DNA of 64,000 bases from assembly GCA_047967505.1 (NCBI GenBank), contig CM106538.1. The stretch is one strand, 5' to 3'. The stretch is from Dipteris shenzhenensis. Lineage: Eukaryota; Polypodiophyta; Polypodiopsida; Gleicheniales. Below the pieces are notes generated by a model, which was given only the letters and a program-made list of their open reading frames with translations, was not told where the DNA came from and ran no database searches. Made by a program: the position numbers and the translations under genes. How positions within the stretch are numbered: the stretch's first letter is position 1; every line of letters starts with the position of its first letter. Of the stretch, positions 33,378-44,560 are shown one piece after another.

Positions 33378-33379
33378 CT
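33041..33379. repeat. Compound (CT)n microsatellite, about 340 bp
   Basis: Three long CT tracts (33041-33134, 33204-33294, 33313-33379). The spacer between the first two repeats the preceding LINE sequence AGATCAAATGCAACTTCCTC. This shows local duplication of LINE plus microsatellite. Confidence 0.98.
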
Positions 33380-36109
33380 CCAAATAAAAGTATTTTACAT
33401 ATGGCCACATGGCTGCCATTTTATGTCCAAGATTTCCCTCCCTGATTACTTTGAACCACTATGCTAGCTCAAAGTACACTCATCCAATAAATAGCCATGT
33501 CATTCTCCACTAGATGTGTTAACCTTAATGAAGAGACTTGCCATAATAGTAGCCCTTTGCTACAATCTATGTGAGCTTCAATACCAACTTTTACATCAAA
33601 TATGAAAGCATTCTTGATTAACCAAATATACCACAAACCTATTCATTGGAAGAAATGAAAGAAGAACAAATATTATGGATTATCTAGCCCATGTAGAATC
33701 TTGCCAAAAACCCAATTTTAAACCATGATGGCCCTATTGGTCAATAGCTTCCATATCTGAGAAATGAAATTTCGCACCTTCATTACCATCACACATGAAA
33801 TGGAAAGAGACATAGAAGTTTCCAAGCATGTAGTACAAAACACATGATTACAAGGACCAATCCATTGCTTTCATGATTAGTCTCCCATGGGTAGGCCTCC
33901 CACTAGCATGTGCTAGATAAACACCTTCCCTTGATATGGAATGTTAGAGTGCCAGCTCTTGAAAAGTCCTTCCTTTCACTAGGCCCTCCTCTTCTCGGTG
34001 TGCAATACTGATTAGTTTTCTAAGTGAGCATATGCTTCTCTTTCACTATCATATGGTACAACTTGACTTGTTATATGCTAGACTATGGCCTAAGGCTTTT
34101 GAAATGCCAAATCTAATCAAGATTGCTGGTTCTCCACTTGAAGAATCTCACCAAATGATGTAAGGGCCACCCTCACTTTCTCCCATAACTGTGCGAAGCC
34201 ACAAGAAAGCTGTAAGGATTGTCCCATTTCTTAAAACAATAATAATACACCTCCATAGGGCAACAAAGCATCCCATATTCTCACTAACCCCAACAATCCA
34301 TTTGATTGAATTGTGGCCTCTCAATTAATTTTTTAAGCCACTTTAGAAAGTAGCCAGCATGTCACCTATCGTGGAATTCAAATACAACCATTAATCAGAG
34401 GGCTTCCATTTAGTATATTCCAACCCCTCCTTCCATGGAATCATCAAATGAGAAAGGAGAGGTGAAGCTAACACTTGAAGTTATTGGGAAGCATTCACTA
34501 CATCCCACCACGTACTATCAATCTTGGGATTACCATCCACAAGTAAAACCTCCTCTATGAGTGCTTTAGCCATTGGCACCCATGGATCTTGAGATTCACA
34601 CATATCTTGGAGTGAAGACCATGACCACATGTAATGGAACATCTAATAAGGTCGCCCTTCCACTCCTCTTTAGAGTAGTAACATGTTCTTAGGAAATCCA
34701 TGTCTGCCCTAGCTTATTGCTTGCTTTTTCCATGGCATAAATCAAATGGGTTATTATATCTTATACAAAGCTTTTACAGTCCATGGCAATAAAGGCAATG
34801 AAAAAATGATCATACTATTGTGCTACTTTGAGGCGAATATGCACGGGCCACCAACCCTAAGGTTTTTAGTACACAAACTTGTCATTAATCCATGCTAGCA
34901 AATTCTGTGAATCAACATCAACTCCAATTGTATAGTCCATGTGATGTGTGATATAGACCCTTTGGATAACCTACCCATTACAAACAAAACCTAGAAAATT
35001 GGTCTCGATACATCTTATTAGAGCAGATTAATGCATAAGCCTTCTGATAACAATTGCAAAAGCATCCCAATTAACCATAACATTTTGGACTCATCTCTTT
35101 GTGCCTTAAAAAACATAAAAGAATCATATACTAAGGCTTGGACAACCATTTTCCCTCTGGCGAGAAGTGTAAGACCTACAACTTCACCATCCTCCACTAG
35201 CTTATCTAGACTAGACAAGATTGGATGTGTACCAATAGCAAGCACGAGGGGGCTAAGGGGGCACCCTTCTGTGATCTATCTCATCAAATGAATAGGCTAA
35301 GTCACCCCAAGTGGCCAATGTTATGTAATAAGGGGCTAGGATTTCTTTTTCCCTTTATCATAACATTGCACTCAATGTGACATTGGCGATTTCTTGCCTA
35401 GAAGAATAGGTTGGATGGCACCAACTTTACTCTCTAGAGTTTTATGATGCAGAATCTCTTGGTTGCCAATAATTTATGGGATTATGTAATAGGTAATGAA
35501 GCCCATCCCAATCATCTTGTGTCAAGAGGTGTGGTCACAGTGGTGGTGCATGGGGTGGCAATAAGGGCAACAACACCTAGTCAACTGCAAGTAACTACAT
35601 TTGACACCTGATCCTCCTACTTTGATTAAGATTGGGAGAATGCTTTATATGCATCCTTAAAAAATGAAATTAGTTCTATTTCCCCCCCAAATTTCTCATC
35701 ACCTCTTTAAGATGCTTGTAGCACCATGCATGGATGAAGAGTTACCTTTTGACCTCGCTTTAATAAGAGGCTTCTTTGCATTAGATTTTTCTTAATCCAT
35801 ACGTTTTTTGTGATTAGCATCATGTAGATCTTCTTCCTGCACTTGGTGTTGTACTAGGAGAGAAGGCAAATCACTTCCTTTAGCCTCACTTTATGAATCC
35901 CTTGGTTTGATCTCCTTCTCAGACTTAGTCTCAAGATTTTTAGCAAGGATCGCTCACTAGAAGTTGGAGCTGCCCTTCATGTTCAAACACTTAAGCTAGC
36001 ACCTTGCCTTGTCTCCTGATAGTCTTCCATGGCTTTTCTTTCAATAGGGCTACAACCTCCTCAGGGATGTCCGATCGATCATGCTTCGATAGATTCAAGG
36101 TCAAATTAG

Positions 36110-36127
36110 ATAAACCAAGTTGATCAT
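36110..36127. repeat. Left 18-bp target site duplication
   Basis: ATAAACCAAGTTGATCAT, repeated exactly at 37547-37564. The uninterrupted site is seen in LINE 2 near 32663-32680. Confidence 0.95.
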
Positions 36128-37546
36128 TTTTTTTCACAAAAAGAAGGGCTAATTATATTACTTCGAGACAAGGAATACAAGAGACTCAACAGCAATGCTG
36201 GAGCACAGGGATAACTCCCACCTGCGAAACTACAAGCCACACAGGGCTAAGCATAAAACTGTTACAAAATGCTGTCAAAACAAAAGCCCTAGTCTGGGTC
36301 TTCTGAAAACCAGTAAACCACGAAACCAAAAAAGCTACGGATCCCTGATGAAGTGAATCCTGGAAGTACTAGAAAGTCTTCGAGACAGTGAACCATCAAC
36401 TGATATGACTCCTCTGAGTCAACATCGAGCAATCGAGGCCGACCAATAATCCCTGATGAAGTGAATCCTGGAGATACTCGTAATCCAAGCATGTATGGAT
36501 CCCTCCTCCGCTGAGCTCCCGACCATCGTGCCCGCCCGAGGGTGCCAATAGGAAGAGACCTGCCAGCATGAGCAACCACCACCTGACGGGGGGCGAGTCC
36601 GCACTCCAGTAGCCCGCTCCACGCACCTGCAGGCCTCAACCCACATGGGGAGCCTCCTGGTACGACAAGAAGAAGTAGAGCCAAAGGAGAAGGGATCCCT
36701 GAGGAAAGAGTCAAGGGCCGCCGCCCTGTGGAAAAAGGATCTTCGAGAAAAACTCTGAGTCTTGAGAAGCTTGGAGACCCAAGCAAGGAGGCCACCAGCC
36801 GACGCGACCCCTCTGGGTCGTTGTCCAAGGGCCAGGTCTTTCCAACTCCAGTGCACCACTCGTGACCAGGAGATGCTGATGGGACGAGGGCAACACAACC
36901 ACCACCACGGGGAGGCACGAACTGGACGGCTGGGGGATGGCCATGGCCGATGTCGCCAGGGCAAAGCTGCGAGGAGAACTCCAACTCCGGAAGAGCAGGA
37001 GAGTGCAGGGCAAACCTCCTCCCGCCAAAGAAATGCCACCGGGAAGGGAGAGACGCTTCCTGAAAGATGAACCTGCTGCTGCTGTGAAGGTGCAAATGTG
37101 GAGGACCGCCAGGGCAAGGGAGACGGCTGAAGCCGAAGATACTCCCCTCCGAAGAAGTGCAAGGCCCCATGCCACAAGTGGCTCGACACCTCCAAATGCC
37201 CGAACACCCCCAACCCAAACGCTTTCTACTCCACGGAGAGGGAGAAGGGTGCAAAAGACCAGCCTGGAAGACCACACTGCCACGGGAAGGAAGCCACCAA
37301 CAAGCAGGCCAAGGCTGGGGATGCGCCATCCAGGAGAGGCTCAAGGCTGAACCGGAGCAGGGGGGGCAGCCAGTCAGCAAGCGGGAGCACTCAGCCAGCG
37401 GAGGGGGCTTGCAGCAAGGCGAGCAAGGCGGCGACCAAGGTGCGAGGGGAGGGCGCGGGGAGAGAAGGGTGGGAGTGGCAGGGCGGAGCCTAGGCAGCGC
37501 GAGGGGCGGGGGCAGCAGCGGGCGGGGTGAAGGTCGCGTTCTTTTC
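36128..37546 (-). mobile_element. GC-rich retroposed insert (1.42 kb) with poly(A) and long ORF
   Basis: It is flanked by an exact 18-bp duplication and begins on the plus strand with a T run (36127-36134), i.e. a poly(A) tail on the minus strand. These are marks of LINE-machinery retroposition. The tail region (GTAATATAATTAGCCC then TTTTTGTG before poly(A)) resembles plant LINE 3' ends. It is much more GC-rich than its surroundings. It is either a non-autonomous LINE derivative, a truncated LINE of a different family, or a retrocopy of a cellular transcript. Confidence 0.85.
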
Positions 37547-37548
37547 AT
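36289..37548 (-). CDS. 420-codon open frame in retroposed insert, unknown
   Basis: An unbroken minus-strand frame fills the 5' 1.26 kb of the insert. Its ATG straddles the junction: two bases come from the target duplication and one from the insert, so that start is accidental. The product is rich in Pro, Ser, Arg and Leu (MKRTRPSPRPLLPPP at the start). It has a short internal repeat LPGFTSSGI/SPGFTSSGI near the end. No domain recognised. The opposite strand is also largely open (36937-37350), as expected of GC-rich DNA, so coding is unproven. Confidence 0.3.
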   Translation of the reverse strand: MKRTRPSPRPLLPPPLALPRLRPATPTLLSPRPPLAPWSPPCSPCCKPPPLAECSRLLTGCPPCSGSALSLSWMAHPQPWPACWWLPSRGSVVFQAGLLHPSPSPWSRKRLGWGCSGIWRCRATCGMGPCTSSEGSIFGFSRLPCPGGPPHLHLHSSSRFIFQEASLPSRWHFFGGRRFALHSPALPELEFSSQLCPGDIGHGHPPAVQFVPPRGGGCVALVPSASPGHEWCTGVGKTWPLDNDPEGSRRLVASLLGSPSFSRLRVFLEDPFSTGRRPLTLSSGIPSPLALLLLVVPGGSPCGLRPAGAWSGLLECGLAPRQVVVAHAGRSLPIGTLGRARWSGAQRRRDPYMLGLRVSPGFTSSGIIGRPRLLDVDSEESYQLMVHCLEDFLVLPGFTSSGIRSFFGFVVYWFSEDPD

Positions 37549-37892
37549 AAACCAAGTTGATCATGCTTCTATGTTGTCTCATTATGTTTGTGGATGAAAG
37601 CTTCTCATTCATGTAGATGGGCTCCAATGCATGTGAAGTATTTCCTTTCAAGTCAACCATCTTGTCTCCCTTTACAAGAGAGAATTTGTCCATGCTATTC
37701 AGTATCACACATTCAAAAAGGCACCAAACCATAGTTGCTAAGATAAAATCACCTCATCCAAGAGTGTGATGGACACAAGTTGAGGATATCCTAGCCTCTG
37801 TGCCATAAGATCTAGGCCTTTTTAGCACCAAATATCATTCACTAGATTGAGAAAAAGGCAACACACTAGCTATTTTGGCTTTCTTTAATGGG

Positions 37893-38307
37893 TGATTTTG
37901 GATCGAGCCATCGCCATATCTAGGTCACAGAGGCCCAAGCCCCCAAGACCCTACGCCTGGCACCCATATCTTTATTGGATCCGTGCCATCATTCCCAAAC
38001 ACTGGAAATGTGTGGCATCGAGTTATGAGATCCTAGAGCTGCCCATGATTGGGATTTTTGACATGAGAAGAGTGCAACCTTTCTATTGATTAGCTTTTTG
38101 CCTATGCTGATCAATTGGTACTTTTTAGTAATACTTGCTTGGTATTTCATTAGTTTTGGGTCCCTTGCAATCCCTCTGACTGTAAGTACCTTTAGTAGCT
38201 CTCAGCTTTCAGCTTATTTATTTTGTTGTTCTCTTTGATGAGACAACACTAGTAGATGTATCAATTATTTTAGTCTCATAGACCGTTTGGCCTTTTAGAG
38301 ATGTTAA

Positions 38308-38310
<3 letters not shown>
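37893..38310. other. Unassigned spacer between LINE 3 and LINE 4
   Basis: No recognised domain. A 66-codon plus-strand frame (37892-38089) has no known relatives to me. Confidence 0.4.

Positions 38311-38342
<32 letters not shown>
38311..38342. repeat. (CT)n microsatellite
   Basis: Sixteen CT units immediately before the LINE 4 tandem array. Confidence 0.98.
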
Positions 38343-38345
<3 letters not shown>

Positions 38346-38748
38346 AATAAAATTATTTTATAGATGGCCACATGGCTAACATTTTATGTCCAAGATTTCC
38401 CTTCCTGATTACTATGAACCACTATGTTAGCTCAAAGTACACCCATCCAATGTATAGCCGTGTCATTCTCCACTAGATGTGTTGACCTTAATGAAGAGAC
38501 TTGCCAAAATAGTAGCCCTTTGCTACAATCTATGTGAGCTTTAATGCCAACTTTTATATCAAATATGAAAGCATTCCTGATTAACCAAATATGTCACAAA
38601 TCTATCCATTGGAAGAAATGAAAGAAGAACAAATATTATGGATTATCTAGCCCATGTAGAATCTTGCCAAAAACCTAATTTTAAACCATGATGGGCCTAT
38701 TAGTCAATGTGAGAAATGAAATCTCGCACCTTCATTACCATCATGCAT

Positions 38749-38752
<4 letters not shown>

Positions 38753-38832
<80 letters not shown>

Positions 38833-38851
38833 CCTCTCTCTCTCTCTCTCT
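38753..38851. repeat. (CT)n microsatellite between LINE 4 units 1 and 2
   Basis: Long CT tract with CCCC interruption near 38831, which recurs in the next spacer. Confidence 0.98.
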
Positions 38852-39271
38852 CCAAATAAAATTATTATTTTACAGATGGCCACATGGCTACCATTTTATG
38901 TCCAAGATTTCCCTCCCTGATTACTTTGAACCACTATGTTAGCTCAAAGTACACTCATCCCATATATAGCCATGTCATTCTCCACTAGATGTGTTGACCT
39001 TAATGAAGAGGCTTGCCATAATAGTAGCCCTTTGCTACAATCTATGTGAGCTTTAGTACCAACTTTTACATCAAATATGAAAGCATTCCTGATTAACCAA
39101 ATATACCACAAACCTATCCATTGGAAGAAATGAAAGAAGAACAAATATTATGGATTATCTAGCCCATGTAGAATCTTGCCAAAAACCCAATTTTAGATCG
39201 TGATGGGCCTATTGGTCAATAGATTCCATATGTGAGAAATGAAATCTCGCACCTTCATTACCATCATGCAT

Positions 39272-39274
<3 letters not shown>

Positions 39275-39345
<71 letters not shown>

Positions 39346-39362
39346 CCTCTCTCTCTCTCTCT
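39275..39362. repeat. (CT)n microsatellite between LINE 4 units 2 and 3
   Basis: Same structure as 38753-38851, including the CCCC interruption (39343-39347). Confidence 0.98.
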
Positions 39363-40556
39363 CCAAATAAAATTATTATTTTACAGATGGCCACATGGCT
39401 ACCATTTTATGTCCAAGATTTCCCTCCCTGATTACTTTGAACCACTATGTTAGCTCAAAGTACACTCATCCCATATATAGCCATGTCATTCTCCACTAGA
39501 TGTGTTGACCTTAATGAAGAGGCTTGCCATAATAGTAGCCCTTTGCTACAATCTATGTGAGCTTTAGTACCAACTTTTACATCAAATATGAAAGCATTCC
39601 TGATTAACCAAATATGCCACAAACCTATCCATTGGAAGAAATGAAAGAAGAACAAATATTATGGATTATCTAGCCCATGTAGAATCTTGCCAAAAACCCA
39701 ATTTTAGATCGTGATGGGCCTATTGGTCAATAGATTCCATACGTGAGAAATGAAATCTCGCACCTTCATTACCATCATGCATGAAATGAAAAGAGACATA
39801 GAAGTCTCCAAGCATGTAGTACAAAATACACAATTACTAGGACCAATCCATTGCTTTCATGATAAGTCTCCCATGGGTAGGCCTCCCACTAGCATGTGCT
39901 AGATAAACAACTTCCCTTGATATGGAATGTTAGAGTGCCAGCTCTTGAAAAGTACTTCGTTCAACTAGGCCCTCCTATTTTGGGTGTGCAAAACCGATCA
40001 GTTTTCTAAGTGAGCCTATGCTTCTCTTTCACCATCATATGGTACAACTTGACTTGTTATATGCTAGACTATGGCTTGAGGCTTTTGAAATGCCAAATCT
40101 AACCAAGGTTGCTCGTTCTCCACTTGAAGAATGTCACCAAATGATGTAAGGGCCACCCTCACTTTCTCCCGTAACTGTGCATAACCACAAGAAATCTGTA
40201 AGGATTGTCCCATTTCTTAAAGCAATAATAATAAGCCTCCATAGGGCAATGAAGCATCCTAGATTCTCACTAACCCCAACAATCCATTTGATTGAATTGT
40301 GGCCTCTCAATCAATTTTTTTAAGCCACTTTAGAAAGTAGCCAGCACGTCACCTATCGTGGAATTCAAATACAACCATTAATCAGAGGGCTTCCATTTAG
40401 TATATACCCCTCCTTCCATGGAATCATCAAATGAGAAAGCAGAGGTGAAGCTAACACTTGAAGTTATTGGGAAGCATTCACTACATCCCACCACATACCG
40501 TCAATCTTGGGATTACCATCCACAAGTAAAACCTCATCGATGAGTGCTTTAGCCGT

Positions 40557-41701
40557 GTGAAAATTTCTATTTTCATGTATTCTAGACAAGATTTAATGAA
40601 AATGAAGGATATGTAATTTACTATTAACTTATGTGCCATTTTGTGGACTATTTGTGATGCTACTTTGCCTAGTTTGCCACCATCTCTTCAAGGTGCTTTT
40701 TTAGCAACTTTCTATCTCTTTTGTGGAACCCTATTGCTAATTTCTTATTCAAGTGCTCTACACAAAAGCCTTCAAAGTGAATAATGCATCTATTGCTTAT
40801 CCAATGCCAACATCTTCAATCATGGAACTTGATTGCTTTTTCAACAAGGGTTACTTATCATATGTATTAAAAATCGAAGATGGTAAAGAACCTCTCATTT
40901 TAGATTATCTTTTTCATATTACTTAAGAAGAGGAATCATTGGTGTAGGAGTTGTCGATATTGATATCAATCACACGATTTCCATAGGAGATGACTTGGCC
41001 AATTGTTTCATGGCTTCTTGTGCTTCTCCAATTGAGTAATCAGCCTTAATCAAATCTGCTAATATTGAAATTGGATTAGTTAAACCTAGTGGTTCATCAT
41101 CTAAACTATCTACTATGGCTATTGCCTTCAAGGGAGTAGTAGATGTCCTAGTATTTTGATATTCAAAGAGTGCCTATAGAGACAATGCCAGTCTAGAGTT
41201 TTGTGGCAATTTTTTTCTTATCCTTTCTTAAAATATCAACCATGATCCTTGAGTACACATACCTTGCCCGATTTATTTTGTGCCCTTTTAAGATTGCATG
41301 CAAACAATGTGTTGTTGTCCTTTGACATATACTCTATTTTTACAAGCAAAAAAACTCATTTTAAAAGCCATGCTAGTTACATTCTGTGTTGATGATTGTT
41401 TTTCATAACATAACAGTCTCTTGTTGTTTTTGGATGGCCAAATTCTACTATCATAATAGCATCAAAACATTTCTTCCATTTTGGATTCTTAGCTAATGGT
41501 ACCCTTTAAATTTTTTGCAATCCACTCTTGATAAGCAAGATTAAGTGTATGAGACGTTGACATGTGCACTTAAGTGGGTAAGGATAACAACGTACTTTTT
41601 CCTATATATTGAGTGATTTCTAAGGAAATAATCACATCTTTCTTATGTTGCTCTCTTCTCACCATGTGTATCTACTTTGAGCCTCCATAGATTTCTAGAT
41701 G
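40557..41701. other. AT-rich, nothing recognised with confidence
   Basis: LINE 4 similarity stops at 40556. No family was recognised on either strand. The last 150 bases may be an LTR, since a primer site follows. Confidence 0.4.
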
Positions 41702-41713
41702 TGGTATCAGAGC
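41702..41713 (+). other. Primer binding site TGGTATCAGAGC
   Basis: Perfect plant initiator-tRNA primer site, preceded by a TATATA-containing stretch (41603-41610). It suggests an LTR ends just before it. The LTR boundaries are unresolved. Confidence 0.7.
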
Positions 41714-42569
41714 CCAAGTAGCTCACTCTTGTACAACCTGTGTGTTTGTTTCCCTATCATGGCTCTTCTTTCCTAATTCTATCTTTGTATGTTGGTGTCT
41801 TCAAGACTGGTTTCCACTCCTACAAGCTTGATTGACATGTTGTAGATCGACTTGAATTTCTACCAAAACTAGGTGAAGCTATCATTTAGCACTCATCTAG
41901 AATTGTCTTTGTCTTGGGGAATGGTTAGCCTACTTGTATTGATGGCTTTGCACATTAATTTTCTTGCTACTATTCACATGGTTCCAGATCTTCCTTCTTT
42001 CCTATCGCATCATGTTCAAGCTTTTCTCTGACTGGGACAAGTGTGACTGCCCATCATTATTCTCTAATTGAGGAACTACTAGTCAACCTTTAACTTGGCT
42101 CAAACCTCACCTACAATATTCACTTTGGTAGATTCAGAGACAAAGCTATGTCATTAATATCATCACCAAGTCTGAATCTCACCATTCTACTAAGGACAAA
42201 ATACATCGCTTCTCATATTCTCTTTAATACAATTATCCTAGATAGCCCATGGATCTCCCAAAAACAACACGCTACACTGTTTCTCGAGTTGGCTACATAT
42301 GCAATTCTCTATGCTGACCCACATATAATACTATTCAATCATTCATTGCTCAATATTTTTCCTATAGCTTTGCCATATGTTTTGAATTACATCTCTCGTG
42401 CCTCTATCTATGACTATCCACTACTCCTTTGATTCAAAAAGCTAGTTCTCACTACATCAATCCATGACAATGTGATGGCCTATCTTTTTTAGTTTTTGCA
42501 AAGTATTTTGTTGCTAAGGTTCAAAGATTCCTTCATTGGATGACAAGAGGGACTATTATATTCGCCCTT

Positions 42570-43460
42570 AAGCCCATTTGCAAGGTTTTCTCTTTGTGAA
42601 GCAAACTAAAGGTTTGACTTCCCAATGGCCACACAAGTCATTAATAATTTCATAGGTTTTGGCTTTTATACATGGCAATAAAAGGTTACGTACCTTCAAA
42701 TGTAGAAGAACAAAAGAGACACAGAGAAAAGCCTTAGAGATGACTATGAAGAAAGCTTTGGGATACATAGTTGCAACACACCCAAATTAATGTATTCATC
42801 ACATTGATAGTATATTTAGTGCAAATGCATGGGAAATTTATTAAGACTCACTCCAAGCATTCCAAGGTGAAATTTCTCATGGTTTGAGGTATGATCCAAA
42901 GAATGATCTCACTAATCATTTAAATAAATACAAGAGTATTAGACAATAATTGCTTAATTAAACAAGTTTTAGGTGAAGATCAAGCTAAGGCAATACTCTG
43001 AGCTGACTATGATGTAAAGGATATAAAAGTCTAGTTGAGACATTGTCTAATATGTATAACTTACACTTTATGACATTGAGTCATCCCCATTGGAGAGTTA
43101 GAGTAAAATTAAATTAGTAGAGAGCATGGCATCCACTTCTACCCATGAAACAACCTTCATGAGCACTAGGAGGAACTTCTAAGTGGAAATTAGAGGATCA
43201 AATGCAACCACTTTGGGTTAAATAATTGCAAAGAAAAAGATGTAGGAACATTAGTGTTTCATATACAAGAAATTTGGTCATGATGAGAGAAATATTTATC
43301 AAGCCAATTATATTGGCAAGCCACCTCAAAGCCATCATGTATTTAGCTCTAATGATCACAATGATGTATCTTTGTCCATTGGACATTTGTTTTGAATCCG
43401 ATTATGTATTGAGCTTGCCTTTGGCATCATATGATGTAGCCAAGGAATAATTTTTCATTG
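42570..43460 (+). pseudogene. Decayed copia gag
   Basis: Plus-strand pieces read KALGYIVATHP, then SANAWEIY and DSLQAFQGE (capsid-like), and CFIYKKFGHDERN at about 43255-43295, a zinc knuckle with its second Cys replaced by Tyr. Stops and frameshifts throughout. It lies downstream of the primer site at 41702, in the order expected of a copia element. Confidence 0.5.
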
Positions 43461-44070
43461 CCTACACTGATAGTTACACCACATGTCTATGAACATGATA
43501 GGGGACTCAGTGGGGTGACCTTCTATGTAAAGTCATGACATCTCTGATGACATTGGCAATCGGTAATGACTAGCCTAGCATCAAGGGCAGTGTTGAAATA
43601 GATGATGCTAGACATATTATATGTACTCAAGAAAAGAGTGGAAGAGTGGTATGAAGAGAGATTTGTTGATTTGAATGATAGTTTCTTAAAAAGATGCAAA
43701 TAATTTCTTTTTCTTTTTTTCCTTTTAGGTGCTGGGCCAGATGCATTAATGAAGAGGCTTAAATGTGTGCAAGAAGTGGATTTGATGCTAAGGCTAAAAA
43801 ATGTGTGATATAAGTGCTAAAATGTGCATGTGATGTGACAAGTGTGTAGATCATGACACTATTAAGCGTTTTTTCTCTTTGGAGCACCCTCAAGTTCTTC
43901 CTAGATCAAGAGATACGGCTTGATCAATGTGGAGGGGGAAAAAAGGTAAAAAACAATGATGTGGCAAGAGGGTTCACATGCAAAAAATGTGCATGTTAAG
44001 GAGTGTACCTATGAAGTACTATGCTGAGGTGGTAGCTTAGTTCACATGGGAAACTGTGCCTATGAAGGGG
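43461..44070. other. Unassigned
   Basis: No coding or clear repeat recognised. Confidence 0.4.
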
Positions 44071-44560
44071 TCTACCTATGGAGCATTATGCTGAGGTGGG
44101 ACCTATGTCGACATAGAAGTGCATAGCAAGAGGTAGCTATGCCTGGCAGGAGGCTATGTGCCATAAGACAATGATGACATGGTAGAGGATATGGTATGGT
44201 GACATGGCCCGCACCTGTGTCCACATGGAAGTGCATAGCAAGAGGTAATTGTGCATGGTAGGAGGCTATGTGCCACATGGCAATGATGAGATGGTAGAGG
44301 ATGTGGTATGGTGTGATGATATGGTTGATGATTGGATGTGATGATGTGGTAGTTCATGTGGTTGTGTTGACATGTCTTGATGACATGGATATTGACACAT
44401 GGATGTTGATGTGGTAATTGGGTGATGTGGTAGTCGAGGGTCAGCTAACATGGTAGCTGATGTGTCAATGATGTGTTAAGAATGATGTGGCACTAGACAT
44501 GTTGATGATGACATGGCATGATAAGGATGGGGTGCCATGTGGTAGTTTTTATACTAGACT
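44071..44560. repeat. Degenerate tandem repeats rich in GATGACATGGTAG
   Basis: A unit of about 120 bp (AAGTGCATAGCAAGAGGTA, then AGGAGGCTATGTGCCA, then GGTAGAGGAT) occurs near 44115 and 44230. It is followed by dense GATGATGTGG/GACATGG motifs to 44560. No coding. Confidence 0.75.

Larger units (their letters stand above)
33380..37892 (-). mobile_element. LINE 3 (same family as LINE 2), deleted and interrupted
   Basis: The minus-strand order is ORF1-like block (37892-37565 and 36109-35609, nearly the same as 32998-32155 of LINE 2), a shortened ORF2, RT motif VYDSFMFFKA near 35105-35145, and a C-terminal zinc-binding region (33880-33990). The end resembles FFHFFQWIGLW...WLIRNAF. ORF2 is much shorter than in LINE 2, so most endonuclease and palm sequence is deleted. 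A GC-rich insert splits ORF1. Confidence 0.75.
38343..40556 (-). mobile_element. LINE 4 C-terminal region, tandemly triplicated
   Basis: The segment starting CCAAATAAAATTATT occurs at 38343, 38852 and 39363 (period 509-511). Each unit is about 420 bp of LINE 3' coding (minus strand FQWIGLWYIWLIRNAFIFD) plus about 90 bp of (CT)n. The third copy runs on to 40556 and matches 33380-34570 of LINE 3. Units 2 and 3 are almost identical, so the amplification is recent. Confidence 0.85.

Noticed and set aside
33006-33445. Long frames on both strands of Arg-Glu or Leu-Ser repeats (also 27805-28136 and 38688-39453)
   Set aside because: They are translations of CT/GA microsatellites.
36937-37350. Plus-strand frame within the GC-rich insert
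   Set aside because: The poly(A) side shows the transcript was minus-strand; the plus frame is probably a by-product of high GC content.
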